A program made the translations under genes and the position numbers. A stretch of 64,000 nt of DNA from UBA5336 sp039818165. Its GTDB lineage: Bacteria; Pseudomonadota; Alphaproteobacteria; Caulobacterales; Hyphomonadaceae. The notes below the pieces were generated by a model. That model saw only the letters and a program-made list of their open reading frames with translations. It did no database searches and was not told where the DNA came from. This document shows positions 34,578-43,539 of this stretch, piece by piece; position 1 is the stretch's first letter; each line of letters begins with the position of its first letter. The stretch lies in contig JBCBUL010000010.1 of NCBI GenBank assembly GCA_039818165.1, positions 1 through 64,000 of the forward strand. The letters are read 5' to 3'.

Positions 34578-35075
34578 TCACTCTACGATTGGCACAATAA
34601 GGTTCACCCAGTAGCGCCAGCTGAATTGAACGTTTGGCGCCGGCGTCCCGTCAGGGTTCCATGAAAAGACGTCGAATTCGACATCAGCATCCAACAATCG
34701 CTGGCGCGCAGTGACAATGACCGGCTCGGCCGACATGGGTGTAGCTACAAAAGAATGGGGCAATTGATACGACGGCACAGTGGGCCTCGGCCCGCACAAA
34801 TAGCTGCTCAGCCGCCACTGGATCTTGCCACTGCTAACAGTCTTCGACATGCCACAAATGTCCAGCGTTGATTGACTTGTGAAACACGACTCCCTCGGAG
34901 CCCCATCTCCGCCCAGTTCTGGATCCACGACGACCGGAGTGCGATCGGTTTCATGCACCGTCACTTGATAGAGATTCTGGGACATGGCATCCCGTTCAAC
35001 CAAGTTCAGAACACCAAGATTAGCGCCTACTTGGTCCAACGCCTTGATTAACTGCTCTCGTTTTTTGCTTGTCAT
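34578..35075 (-). CDS. Orphan hypothetical protein in lower-GC DNA
   Basis: A 165-residue protein without signal peptide or membrane segment. The first 25 residues are basic and helical (SKKREQLIKALDQVG), the rest looks beta-rich with four cysteines. I recognise no family. Codon choice and base composition are clearly less GC-biased than in its neighbours (lines near 34980-35160 are only about 42-47% GC by count), suggesting transfer. GGGTGGGA precedes the ATG at 35075. It lies between convergent GGT and the phoH terminator. Confidence 0.5.
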   Translation of the reverse strand: MTSKKREQLIKALDQVGANLGVLNLVERDAMSQNLYQVTVHETDRTPVVVDPELGGDGAPRESCFTSQSTLDICGMSKTVSSGKIQWRLSSYLCGPRPTVPSYQLPHSFVATPMSAEPVIVTARQRLLDADVEFDVFSWNPDGTPAPNVQFSWRYWVNLIVPIVE

Positions 35076-35121
35076 TGATCCCACCCAAATATTGCAACGC
35101 GACAACGCATTTGCAGCATGT

Positions 35122-35152
35122 AAAAAGAGCGCATCTATCTGATACGCTCTTT
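35122..35152 (-). terminator. Intrinsic terminator after phoH
   Basis: An eight-base-pair stem (35124-35131 with 35145-35152), extended by three pairs after a mismatch, is followed on the minus strand by a T-run. A second, weaker six-base-pair hairpin (35170-35175 with 35184-35189) lies just upstream. Both follow the phoH stop and would shield the orphan gene from phoH transcription. Confidence 0.75.
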
Positions 35153-35191
35153 CCACATTAGCATAAATACTATCGAATTTGAACGATAGAC

Positions 35192-36001
35192 CTAAAGCGT
35201 GCCCAGCATTTCTGCCACCAGCGGATGCCTCACAACGTCCTTGCCTTCCAGGCGGATGACGGCGACGTCGTCCATGGTCTCCAGCTTGTCGGCGATGGGG
35301 CCGAGGCCTGAGAGGCTGGGCAGAAGGTCGGTCTGGTTCGGGTCGCCCGTGATCACCATGGTCGAATGCCAGCCAAGCCGCGTGAGCAGCATTTTCAGCT
35401 GGGTGTAGGTGCAGTTCTGGGCCTCGTCGATGACCACGAAGGCATTGTTCAGCGTGCGCCCGCGCATGAAACCGATGGGAGCAATTTCAATTAGCCCCTC
35501 GCTCATCATGTGCTTGAGCTGCTGGGGCGAAAGACGATCTGACAGGGCGTCATAAAGCGGGCGCAGATACGGCGCGAGCTTGTCTTCCATGGCGCCGGGC
35601 AGGAAGCCGATCTGCTCACCCGCCTCCACAGCAGGTCGCGAGAGAATGATCCGGTCGACTTTGCCTTTCTGCAGCGCCTCGACGGCCTTGCAGATGGCCA
35701 GATAGGTCTTGCCCGTACCGGCCGGACCAACGGCAGCAACGAGGGCCTGGCTGTCGAGCGCCTGGAGCAGCGCCGCCTGGTTTTCCGAGCGCGGCTTGAT
35801 TGTCTTCTGGTAGCGCTGCTCGCGCTTGGGCGGCGCAGACGCGGCGGGCGCCCCTTTCTTGCCCCGGTCAGCATCATCTGGATGCCAACCACCATCAATC
35901 GCATAGAGCTCTGGCCCATTCGGGGCGGCGCCCTGGTCGAAGAAGCTCTCTTCGAAGGCGGCGTTGGCTTTCATGCGCTTGGTGGCAGTGCGTTTTCCCA
36001 T
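35192..36001 (-). CDS. phoH: PhoH-family ATPase
   Basis: A 269-residue P-loop ATPase. A basic, low-complexity N-terminus (residues 1-65) leads into the PhoH domain with Walker A GPAGTGKT near residue 92, LSRPAVEAGEQIGFLPG and Walker B FVVIDEAQN near 188, then TGDPNQTD. PhoH proteins are cytosolic ATPases linked to RNA metabolism. This resembles the single-domain E. coli PhoH type rather than the PhoL member of the ybeYZ operon, and no ybeY is next to it. ATG 36001 has AAGGAGA ahead of it; the longer frame is not credible. Confidence 0.92.
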   Translation of the reverse strand: MGKRTATKRMKANAAFEESFFDQGAAPNGPELYAIDGGWHPDDADRGKKGAPAASAPPKREQRYQKTIKPRSENQAALLQALDSQALVAAVGPAGTGKTYLAICKAVEALQKGKVDRIILSRPAVEAGEQIGFLPGAMEDKLAPYLRPLYDALSDRLSPQQLKHMMSEGLIEIAPIGFMRGRTLNNAFVVIDEAQNCTYTQLKMLLTRLGWHSTMVITGDPNQTDLLPSLSGLGPIADKLETMDDVAVIRLEGKDVVRHPLVAEMLGTL

Positions 36002-36272
36002 GGGGGTCTCCTTCTGGGGGCTACGGGCACAAAAAAACCGCTGGCAAGGGCTGCGCAGCGGCGGACGAAACTGGACAAGTAGGGAAAGCGAGGTACGCGT
36101 CGCCGGGCGGCGGACTGGCCATCCCAAACCGGGGAGACGGCACGTATCTCAAGGTTCGATGGGGCATATGGCGCTTCTGCCACCCTCCTTCTCGAATCTA
36201 TTTACGAGAACACCATAGCGGGGTTAATCAAACCTTTCGCGACATTCCGCAGGCGTAATGAAAGGGCTCGTA

Positions 36273-36806
36273 ATGGCGATCTACAGCTTCGGAGACTTTC
36301 ACCCCATTCTGCCAGACGACGGCATCTATTGGGTCGCCGAGAACGCCACGGTGATCGGCAATGTGGAGCTGAAGACGGGCGCGAACATCTGGTATAATTG
36401 TGTCCTGCGTGGGGACCATTCGGCCCTGATCAGCGTGGGCGAGAATTCCAACATTCAGGACGGTACGATCTGCCACGTGGATGAGGGCTGCCCGCTAACC
36501 ATCGGCGCCGGCGTCACGGTCGGCCATATGGCGATGCTCCATGGCTGCACAATCGGCGACAATTCCTTGATCGGGATCGGCGCGACCGTGCTGAACAACG
36601 CGAAGATCGGCTCCAACGTCATCATCGGCGCCCATGCGCTGATCCCCGAGGGCAAAGAGATCCCGGACAATTCTCTGGTCATGGGCGCGCCGGGCAAGGT
36701 GGTGAAGGAAATCAGCGATGTGCAGGCGCAGATTATCAAGATGAGCGCGCTGCACTATGTAGAAAATGCGCGCAAGCACCGAGAATTGGTAAAGCGCGCG
36801 GATTAA
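36273..36806 (+). CDS. Gamma-carbonic anhydrase-family protein
   Basis: A 177-residue left-handed beta-helix. The hexapeptide repeats run from ENATVIGNVELKTGANIW onward, with the histidine zinc ligands in ICHVDEG and VGHMAMLHGC and the C-terminal helix after MGAPGKVV. The set matches YrdA/PaaY-type proteins; some are zinc carbonic anhydrases, others act as thioesterases. ATG 36273 with AAAGGG upstream is preferred to ATG 36258. It precedes a crotonase gene by 75 bases, which would be compatible with a CoA-related role. Confidence 0.93.
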   Translation: MAIYSFGDFHPILPDDGIYWVAENATVIGNVELKTGANIWYNCVLRGDHSALISVGENSNIQDGTICHVDEGCPLTIGAGVTVGHMAMLHGCTIGDNSLIGIGATVLNNAKIGSNVIIGAHALIPEGKEIPDNSLVMGAPGKVVKEISDVQAQIIKMSALHYVENARKHRELVKRAD

Positions 36807-36881
36807 GGGGCTCCCCCAACGTCGCGGCTTGACGCCAGCCGTCCATCGGCCACCCTGCAAGCAAAACAGGGAGGCGCCGCC

Positions 36882-37661
36882 ATGGCCAGTCATGAATTTG
36901 CTAACGTCACCACCGAAGACCATACGCTGATCGTCGAAATCAATCGGCCGGAAAAGATGAATGCGCTGCATCCGCCGGCCAATAAGGAACTCGGTGAGAT
37001 CTTCGACGAATTCGCCGCCAATCCCGACTTCTGGATCGCAATTATCACCGGCGCCGGGGACTGGGCGTTCAGCGCGGGCAATGACCTGCGCTACCAGGCC
37101 GAAGGGGGCGACATGTTCGCCGTGCCGAGCGGATTTGGCGGGCTGACCAGCCGGTATGCCCTCAACAAGCCAGTTATCGCTGCCGTGAACGGTGTGGCCA
37201 TGGGCGGGGGCTTCGAGATTGCCTTGGCCTGCGACCTGATCATCGCCGCTGACACAGCCCGCTTCGCCCTGCCCGAGCCAAAGGTCGGCTTGGCGGCCCT
37301 CGCCGGAGGCCTGCACCGCCTGCCGCGCCAGATCGGGCTGAAACGCGCCATGGGCATGATCATGACCGGCCGCCACGTCATGGCGGAAGAAGGCAAGGAG
37401 CTGGGCTTTGTGAATGAGGTCGTGCCGCAAGGCGAATTGATGGATGCAGCGCGCAAATGGGCGGGCATGATCGCCGAGTGCAGTCCGATGTCGATCCGCG
37501 CCTCGAAACAGGCCGTGATGGGAGGTCTGGATGTGGCGAACTACAAAGACGCTTTTGAAACGCGCTTCCCGGCGGTGTCGGATCTGTTCAAGTCGGCTGA
37601 TTTCATCGAAGGTCCGCGCGCCTTTGCGGAAAAGCGCAAGCCGAATTGGACAGGCAGCTAA
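36882..37661 (+). CDS. Enoyl-CoA hydratase/isomerase (crotonase) family
   Basis: A 259-residue crotonase. VEINRPEKMNAL (about residues 18-29), the oxyanion-hole segments AFSAGNDL and GVAMGGGFEIALACDLI, and FALPEPKVGL with the catalytic Glu are all present. The first of the two classical catalytic Glu positions is not obvious, so hydratase, isomerase or carnitinyl-CoA racemase/dehydratase activity are open. GGGAGG stands before the ATG. It is convergent with the PilZ gene with only three bases between the stops. Confidence 0.92.
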   Translation: MASHEFANVTTEDHTLIVEINRPEKMNALHPPANKELGEIFDEFAANPDFWIAIITGAGDWAFSAGNDLRYQAEGGDMFAVPSGFGGLTSRYALNKPVIAAVNGVAMGGGFEIALACDLIIAADTARFALPEPKVGLAALAGGLHRLPRQIGLKRAMGMIMTGRHVMAEEGKELGFVNEVVPQGELMDAARKWAGMIAECSPMSIRASKQAVMGGLDVANYKDAFETRFPAVSDLFKSADFIEGPRAFAEKRKPNWTGS

Positions 37662-37664
37662 CCC

Positions 37665-38258
37665 CTATTTCGCTTCGGCTTCCCTCATGAAACGGATACC
37701 GAAGCTGCGGCCCTCACTACGCACCACTTTGCCCCGGAGATTGCCGGTGCTGACGATTTCGCCGACGGCCGGTGCACGGCTAAGCGCTTCAAAGCCAGCC
37801 CCTGTCAGGGAAATGTCCACTACGCGGCAGTTCAGGACCCCGCCACTGTCCAGCTTCAGCTGAGCAGGACCACCTGCCTTGTAGCGGGGATGCTGGCGTT
37901 CATCGCTGAGGCCCAGCGGGTCCTTGTTGATCAGCCAGATGAGCTGATCAGCAAGCTTGTCGCGTTTGCGGGTCGTCAGCGAAAACTGCACCAGAAAACC
38001 GCGATTGAGGACGCGTGTAACCTCTCCGGTCACACGGCCCAAACCATCGAAATAGCAAACAATCTGGCTGCCCTGCTGCGGCAGGTCATTTGCGCGGATC
38101 TGGGCCGACTGGCTGGACATCGCGACGGATACGATCCGGTGCTCTTCGCCCTTGGAATCCAGGAACCGACCGGGAAGCTGGATCGGCAGGCGTTGGTCTG
38201 TTTGCGCGGTGCTCACAGATTTGTTTTTGGAGGGCATATGCGTTTGGACAGCAGTCAT
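37665..38258 (-). CDS. Tandem PilZ-domain protein
   Basis: A 197-residue soluble protein with two PilZ-like halves. The second (about residues 120-195) has the c-di-GMP-binding motifs RQHPR (R-x3-R) and DISLTGAG (D-x-S-x2-G). The first (about residues 20-105) has the barrel pattern but lacks both motifs (DQRLPIQ, SVAMSSQSAQ). It probably senses cyclic di-GMP through one half only. The coding start at 38258 was set by protein character: the open frame upstream to 38975 runs antisense to the GMC gene and is spurious. Confidence 0.8.
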   Translation of the reverse strand: MTAVQTHMPSKNKSVSTAQTDQRLPIQLPGRFLDSKGEEHRIVSVAMSSQSAQIRANDLPQQGSQIVCYFDGLGRVTGEVTRVLNRGFLVQFSLTTRKRDKLADQLIWLINKDPLGLSDERQHPRYKAGGPAQLKLDSGGVLNCRVVDISLTGAGFEALSRAPAVGEIVSTGNLRGKVVRSEGRSFGIRFMREAEAK

Positions 38259-38405
38259 CGTTTTCTCGAAGGTTCCTTCTCTATTCACGGTCCGCGCACA
38301 CGCAACTCGACAACCTATGCCTGAAATTGCTTCACAAATGGTTGCTCGCCATGGGCGCGTTGGGCCAAGGTGCGCAAAAACACAAATCAGACTTGGGAAC
38401 GCGCC

Positions 38406-40037
38406 ATGCGGGAATTCGACTATGTGATTGTGGGTGCAGGCAGCGCAGGCTGCGTGTTGGCCAACCGGCTGAGCAGCGATCCGTCCGTTTCGGTTTGCCT
38501 GATTGAGGCGGGCAAAAAAGATACGGCGCTCACCGTGCGCATGCCCGCAGCGGTCGGGACGCTGATCAAGGATGAGAATGATTACAATTGGGGTTTCTAC
38601 ACCGCGCCCCAGGACCATCTGAACGGGCGAAAGCTCTGGTGGCCCCGCGGGCGTGGCTGGGGCGGGTCGTCCTCGATCAACGGAATGATCTACATTCGCG
38701 GCCACGCGCGCGACTATGACCAATGGCGCCAGATGGGCCTGACGGGATGGGGCTTTTCGGATGTCCTCCCCTATTTCAAACGCTCGGAAGGCCATGAGGG
38801 TGGCGAGACCGACTTCCATGGCGGTGACGGGCCCCTGAAAGTGTCCGAAAGCCCCATCGACAGCCCTCTCTACGAGGCCTTTATGGCGGCTGGCGAGGCG
38901 GCAGGTCACCCGGTAACGCCCGATTTCAACGGGGCGCAACAGGAGGGCATGGGGCCCTACCAACGCACCATCCATGGCGGCGAGCGCTGGAGCGCGTCCT
39001 TCGGCTATCTTCGCCCAATCGCGGATACCAGAGACAACCTGACCATCATCTCAACGGGCCTAGTGACCAAAATCCGCACCGAAGGCACCCGTGCCGTGGG
39101 CTTTGATCTTGTAGAAGGCAAGGGCAAGACCGCCTCCAGCGTCTCGGCGCGAAAAGAAGTGCTGATTTGCGCCGGCGCCGTGCAATCGCCGCAGCTTCTG
39201 ATGCTGTCCGGAATTGGCCCCCAAGCGGAACTTGCGCGCCACGGCATTGAAACCGTTCTGGATGTGCCCGGGATCGGCGCAAACCTGCAGGACCACCTCG
39301 ATGTGGTCGTCGTGAATGAGATGACCCAGAACCTCTCGGCCTATTCCACCCAGGCCGGGCTGAAACGCTACATCGTTGGTCTGCAGTATCTGTTCACAAA
39401 GGCCGGCCCCGGCGCGGACAATTTCCTCCAGGCTGGCGCCTTCCTGAAGTCGCGCGAAGGCCTTGATCGTCCGGATTTGCAGCTCCATTTCGTGAATGCC
39501 GGCATGATTGACCATGGCCGCACCGAAGTGAACCAGGACGCATTCACCGTGCATGCCTGCCAGTTGCGGCCAGAAAGCCGGGGCACGATTACACTGCGCT
39601 CTGCCGACCCGTTCGACGCGCCGTTGATTGACCCGAACTATCTGGCCACTGAGGAAGACAAGCGATCCCTGCGCGAGAGCGTAAAGATGTGCCGCGAGAT
39701 CTTCGCTCAATCGGCTTTCGATCCCTATCGCGGACCGGAAATGGTCCCCGGCGCCGGTGTGCAGAGCGACGATGAGATTGATGCCTACATTCGCGAGACA
39801 GGCGAGACGATCTATCACCCCGTAGGCACTGTTGCCATGGGAGCGGGCGACGACGCTCCACTAGATGGAGAGCTCCGCGTGCGGGGCATGGAAGGACTGC
39901 GCGTCGTGGACGCGTCGGTCATGCCGACCCTGATCGGCGGAAACACAAATGCGCCCACCATCATGATCGCCGAGAAGGCCGCCGATATGATCCTGGGCAA
40001 CGCCCCGGCAGACGCAGTGGAACTGGAAGTCGCCTAG
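38406..40037 (+). CDS. Choline dehydrogenase-like GMC oxidoreductase
   Basis: A 543-residue flavoprotein. The FAD loop YVIVGAGSAGCVLANRL is at residues 6-22; GGSSSINGMIYIRGH is the first GMC signature and GAVQSPQLLMLSGIGP the second. Near the C-terminus are the catalytic His in YHPVGTVAMG and the Asn in IGGNTNAPT. The sequence is close to choline and long-chain alcohol dehydrogenases. No betaine pathway genes (betA/betB/betI) are near, so the alcohol substrate is not fixed. The ATG at 38406 was preferred to an in-frame GTG at 38370. Confidence 0.92.
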   Translation: MREFDYVIVGAGSAGCVLANRLSSDPSVSVCLIEAGKKDTALTVRMPAAVGTLIKDENDYNWGFYTAPQDHLNGRKLWWPRGRGWGGSSSINGMIYIRGHARDYDQWRQMGLTGWGFSDVLPYFKRSEGHEGGETDFHGGDGPLKVSESPIDSPLYEAFMAAGEAAGHPVTPDFNGAQQEGMGPYQRTIHGGERWSASFGYLRPIADTRDNLTIISTGLVTKIRTEGTRAVGFDLVEGKGKTASSVSARKEVLICAGAVQSPQLLMLSGIGPQAELARHGIETVLDVPGIGANLQDHLDVVVVNEMTQNLSAYSTQAGLKRYIVGLQYLFTKAGPGADNFLQAGAFLKSREGLDRPDLQLHFVNAGMIDHGRTEVNQDAFTVHACQLRPESRGTITLRSADPFDAPLIDPNYLATEEDKRSLRESVKMCREIFAQSAFDPYRGPEMVPGAGVQSDDEIDAYIRETGETIYHPVGTVAMGAGDDAPLDGELRVRGMEGLRVVDASVMPTLIGGNTNAPTIMIAEKAADMILGNAPADAVELEVA

Positions 40038-40055
40038 GCTCTCGCTCGTGGGCAG

Positions 40056-40089
40056 TAAAAAAGGCGCAGTCGAACTACCGACCGCGCCT
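40056..40089 (-). terminator. Intrinsic terminator after the M48 gene pair
   Basis: An eleven-base-pair stem with one mismatch (40062-40072 with 40079-40089) is followed on the minus strand by seven Ts. It sits 32 bases after the stop of the second M48 gene and 18 bases past the convergent GMC stop. Confidence 0.8.
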
Positions 40090-40121
40090 CCTTCAACTCG
40101 AATACAGGACGATGCTGCCCC

Positions 40122-40958
40122 CTAAATCAACGCGTACCCGTTGGCGTTGATATAACCAACCAGTGCGTTGGCTCGGTTTCCAGGCTCTGGGTGGGTTGAG
40201 TTGAACTCAGGTGGGCGCTGTCCGCTGGACTTCGCGTCCATCAATTCCCAGAGCCGAATGGACTGGCGAACATCATACCCGGCGCGGTGCATGTAATCGA
40301 CACCTGCGCGGTCCGCCTCATATTCGTTCTGGCGCGAGTAGGGCAGGATGACGCCAAACTGCATCGCGGCTCCACCCAGCGCCGTAATCAAGTTCCCATA
40401 CTGGGAAAGCTCTTCAGATTGCGTAACAGCGACTTGTCCTGCCACGAGGGCGGCTTGTGCAAGCACCGTTCGCGTCATGCGCCGGCCCGCATGGTTGTAC
40501 ACCGAATGGCCTATTTCGTGGCCCAGAACTGTTGAGAGTTGGTCATCATTCTCGGCCAGTTCCAGCATGCCCCGATAAACACCGACGCGATTGCCGGGCA
40601 TAACGAAAGCATTCACATCGTCGGTGTCGAAGACAGCCACATCCCATTGCTCATTTGCTTTTGGGGATGACTGGACTGTGCGGTTCCAAGTCCGCATGAC
40701 CTGTTCGCGCACCCTGGAATTGGACGTCTGAGGCGTTTGCGCCTTCATATCGCTCCACGCCGTTGCCGCCATTTGGCCGATTTGCGCATCTGAGAAAAAG
40801 TTCAACTCCTGCTCACCGGTGTATGGATTTGTTGAGCACCCAGACACGATCGGGACAACGCTGCCCGCAGCGAGACCGCAAATAATCTCACGCCGTGATA
40901 GTTCGATTTTCGGCGCCCTCTCCAGATGGCGACCATCTACCTTAATCTTCTCAACCAT
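40122..40958 (-). CDS. Tat-exported M48 metalloprotease lipoprotein, copy 1
   Basis: A 278-residue zinc peptidase. The N-terminus has a twin-arginine motif SRREIICGL (residues 21-29) and a lipobox ending IVSGC (Cys41), so it should leave by the Tat route and be lipid-anchored. The active site HEIGH is at residues 147-151 and the third ligand Glu in EADRAG near 214. The family includes LoiP/BepA-type proteases that degrade misfolded outer-membrane proteins. GAGGAG precedes ATG 40958. The upstream neighbour is a paralogue of the same length, most of it identical. Confidence 0.9.
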   Translation of the reverse strand: MVEKIKVDGRHLERAPKIELSRREIICGLAAGSVVPIVSGCSTNPYTGEQELNFFSDAQIGQMAATAWSDMKAQTPQTSNSRVREQVMRTWNRTVQSSPKANEQWDVAVFDTDDVNAFVMPGNRVGVYRGMLELAENDDQLSTVLGHEIGHSVYNHAGRRMTRTVLAQAALVAGQVAVTQSEELSQYGNLITALGGAAMQFGVILPYSRQNEYEADRAGVDYMHRAGYDVRQSIRLWELMDAKSSGQRPPEFNSTHPEPGNRANALVGYINANGYALI

Positions 40959-41016
40959 TGTCAGACTCCTCTCTTGTCCTTCAACACCCACCATAGTCGG
41001 AACTTCGCATTAGCTC

Positions 41017-41853
41017 TTAGATTAGCGCATACCCTCTGGCGTTGATGTAACGCGTCAACTCATCGGCGCGACGGGAGGGGTCTGGGTGCGTGGACATAAA
41101 CTCCGGTGGGCGTTGCCCCGAAGACTTTGCATCCATCACCTGCCAAAGCCGCACAGACTGGGTCACATCATACCCCGCAGTGTGCATGTAATCGACGCCG
41201 GCTTTGTCGGCTTCGAGTTCACTCTCACGCGAATAGGGCAAGATGACACCAAACTGAACCGCAGCGCCGCCGAGCGCCGTGATCAAGCCGCCATATTGGC
41301 TGAGCTCTTCGGACTGGGTCACGGCAACCTGTCCTGCGACCAGTGCGGCCTGGGCGAGCACGGCGCGGCTCATACGCCGGCCTGCGTGATTGTAGACGGC
41401 ATGGCCCACTTCATGGCCGAGAACGGCGCTGAGTTGGTCTTCGTTTTCCGATAGCTCCACCATTCCGCGGAACACACCAACCCGGTTCCCTGGCATGACG
41501 AAAGCGTTCACATCATCCGTGTCAAACACCGCCACGTCCCACTGTTCACCGGCCTTCGGTGTGACGCGTTCAACACGTGACCACGTCCGCATCACCTTGT
41601 TTCGCAGTTCTGGATTGGACGTTTGCGGCGTCTGCGCCTTCATATCACTCCAGGCCGTGGCGGCCATCTGGCCGATCTGCGCATCGGAAAAGAAATTCAG
41701 TTCCTGCTCGCCCGTGTAAGGATTTGTCGTGCAGCTGGAAACCAACGGAAATACTGTTCCTGCAGCCAGGCCGCAGATGATTCCGCGCCGGGAGAGGTTG
41801 ATTTTCGGCGCGTCCCGCAAAAGTTCGCCATCGAACTTGAATGTGTCGGTCAT
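41017..41853 (-). CDS. Tat-exported M48 metalloprotease lipoprotein, copy 2
   Basis: A 278-residue paralogue of the next gene downstream. It has SRRGIICGL at residues 21-29, a lipobox ending LVSSC (Cys41), HEVGH at 147-151 and ELEADKAG near 212. The blocks NPYTGEQELNFFSDAQIG and DTDDVNAFVMPGNRVGV are identical in both copies; the whole proteins look about four-fifths identical by eye. AGGAG precedes ATG 41853. The 58-base gap to copy 1 lacks a terminator, so they are likely co-transcribed. Confidence 0.9.
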   Translation of the reverse strand: MTDTFKFDGELLRDAPKINLSRRGIICGLAAGTVFPLVSSCTTNPYTGEQELNFFSDAQIGQMAATAWSDMKAQTPQTSNPELRNKVMRTWSRVERVTPKAGEQWDVAVFDTDDVNAFVMPGNRVGVFRGMVELSENEDQLSAVLGHEVGHAVYNHAGRRMSRAVLAQAALVAGQVAVTQSEELSQYGGLITALGGAAVQFGVILPYSRESELEADKAGVDYMHTAGYDVTQSVRLWQVMDAKSSGQRPPEFMSTHPDPSRRADELTRYINARGYALI

Positions 41854-41994
41854 CGCCAGCACTCCTGTATTTCATGCTCCACGTTAACCCTCTGATCGGG
41901 TTTACGAAAGGGGGTCACAGTGATGTCACTGTAACCTCAATGGCAGGTATGGCTTGAACCGGGCGTGAATGCCCAATCGCTGGCTGCTTACGCC

Positions 41995-43539
41995 CTAGGC
42001 GGTAGGTGAGCTCGATGCCGTAAGCTGTTTGGCCTGGTCCACCCAATCCTCACGGCGCACACGGCCGGAAAAGCTCAAATAGTCGTCAACCCAAGCCTCG
42101 TTGCCGGCACTCCACTCCGCAATCTGACTGAAGCTGAACACCCCAATGGAATTGAGCACATCCTGAATCCGTGGACCGATCCCTTCAATTTGAGTGAGAT
42201 CATCCGGCGCCGTGGGGCGTTCGATTGCGATGGGTCGTTCTGGATTGACGTCCTCAACGGCGGGCACTGGAGCGACCTGGTCTCCAGCCACTTGCGGCAT
42301 GTCCGTAGATGCGGGTTCAGCCTGCGTTTCTGCGTCCTGCACTTCTGCAGGTATAAAGGGCTTAACAGCTTCGCTGGCGAGACCTGCAGCCGTGCCCGCA
42401 ACAGCTGCGCCCGCGTCTGAAACGGTGTCTGCCACCGGTTCTTCTTGAAGCGGTGCTGCCGCCTCAACCACGTCCGTGGCTGCGGGTTCTGCCGGCATGC
42501 CCTCGCTTGCCAGCACGGGGTCCGGGTCTGGGGAGGCCGGGACCGCGCCCAAATCAGCAGCCGATGCGGAATCGAAGTCCCCACCATCCCGGCTGCGCTC
42601 TTCTTCGAGATAGGCAAGACGCCCTTCCAGATAGCGGTTACGCCAGCGCAGACGGGCGAGTTCCTCATCCGGAGTTTCGCGATCATCGCTTGCGGCCGCG
42701 ATGGCTGTGGTTTCCGCGCCCGGTGCGGTCTCTTCAGCCGGCACATCTTCTGGTCCGGCAGGCGGTTCACCGGAAAGCTGAACGCCGGCCTTCTGCTCAA
42801 ACACTTTCAGGCGCGTGCGCAGATAATCATTCTGCCAGCGCAGTTTATCGGTTTCGACCGTATCTGCGACTGCGACGGGCGCTGCCACAGCGGCGGGCCC
42901 CGTCGCATCAAAGGGTGGCGCTTCCGCGGCTTCGGCCACAGTTTGACCGGCTTGTACTTCCAATTGCGCAACCTGGGCTTCGATCTCGTTTGCCTGGGTT
43001 TCCGCGAGGGTTTTGGCGTCCTGCAATTCGGCCTGAAGCGAGGAGACCTGCTCCTGCAAAGCTGAGATTTCAGACTGCAGAGCATCGGCCTGGACGTCGG
43101 GTTGGGCCTCGGCTGCTCCGCTCAATTGTCCCTGGGCGAAGGCGCCACCAGCGACGCCCGCCGCCCCGACGACCGCAGCATAGGCAGCCTCGTTTCCACC
43201 CTGCCCCTGCCCCGCTTCCATCGCGGCCTGGGCCTCTTCCAGCTTGCCGCGCAGCGTGGTGACTTCGGCGTCCAGAGCTGTGATGCGCTGATCACGTTCG
43301 GCAAGGTCACCAGAAAGATCCACACCGCCTGCGCCTTCACCAAGCTTCCGCTGCGCTGCGTACAGACCCTCAATTTCCGTCCGGGCCTGCTCCAACTCGG
43401 TGCGGGCGAGGCCAGCCTCCACTTCCGAGCGCCGCAGGCGGCCGCGCAACAAGGCGCCGCGCACAGCCCAACCAAAAATCAATGCGATGAAAGCCGCGGC
43501 GCCCAAAAGGGCCCACATCTGAGTGAGTAGCCAGGTCAT
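41995..43539 (-). CDS. Membrane-anchored coiled-coil protein with C-terminal HhH-like domain
   Basis: A 514-residue protein. One membrane helix (residues 8-28) is followed by coiled coil (about 35-110 and 150-200), Ala/Pro/Glu-rich linkers, and a C-terminal domain at 445-505 with DDLTQIEGIGPRIQDVLNS, a helix-hairpin-helix-like fold, and WVDDYLSFSGRVRREDW. A motif LRWQNDYLRTRL (233-244) recurs as LRWRNRYLEGRL (297-308). Similar HhH-like ends occur in alphaproteobacterial NADH dehydrogenase subunit E and 50S L21-type fusions. Its ATG overlaps the TGA of the OmpA-domain gene by 4 bases, so the two form one unit. Function is unknown. Confidence 0.75.
   Translation of the reverse strand: MTWLLTQMWALLGAAAFIALIFGWAVRGALLRGRLRRSEVEAGLARTELEQARTEIEGLYAAQRKLGEGAGGVDLSGDLAERDQRITALDAEVTTLRGKLEEAQAAMEAGQGQGGNEAAYAAVVGAAGVAGGAFAQGQLSGAAEAQPDVQADALQSEISALQEQVSSLQAELQDAKTLAETQANEIEAQVAQLEVQAGQTVAEAAEAPPFDATGPAAVAAPVAVADTVETDKLRWQNDYLRTRLKVFEQKAGVQLSGEPPAGPEDVPAEETAPGAETTAIAAASDDRETPDEELARLRWRNRYLEGRLAYLEEERSRDGGDFDSASAADLGAVPASPDPDPVLASEGMPAEPAATDVVEAAAPLQEEPVADTVSDAGAAVAGTAAGLASEAVKPFIPAEVQDAETQAEPASTDMPQVAGDQVAPVPAVEDVNPERPIAIERPTAPDDLTQIEGIGPRIQDVLNSIGVFSFSQIAEWSAGNEAWVDDYLSFSGRVRREDWVDQAKQLTASSSPTA

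Noticed and set aside
38259..38975. N-terminal extension of the PilZ gene (open frame from 37665 to 38975)
   Set aside because: The extra 239 codons overlap the opposite-strand GMC gene and have no domain character. The ATG at 38258 begins a protein with normal composition.
42453..43262. 269-codon open frame on the plus strand across the coiled-coil gene
   Set aside because: It is an Arg/Pro-rich antisense frame of a supported gene with no start signal or recognisable motif.
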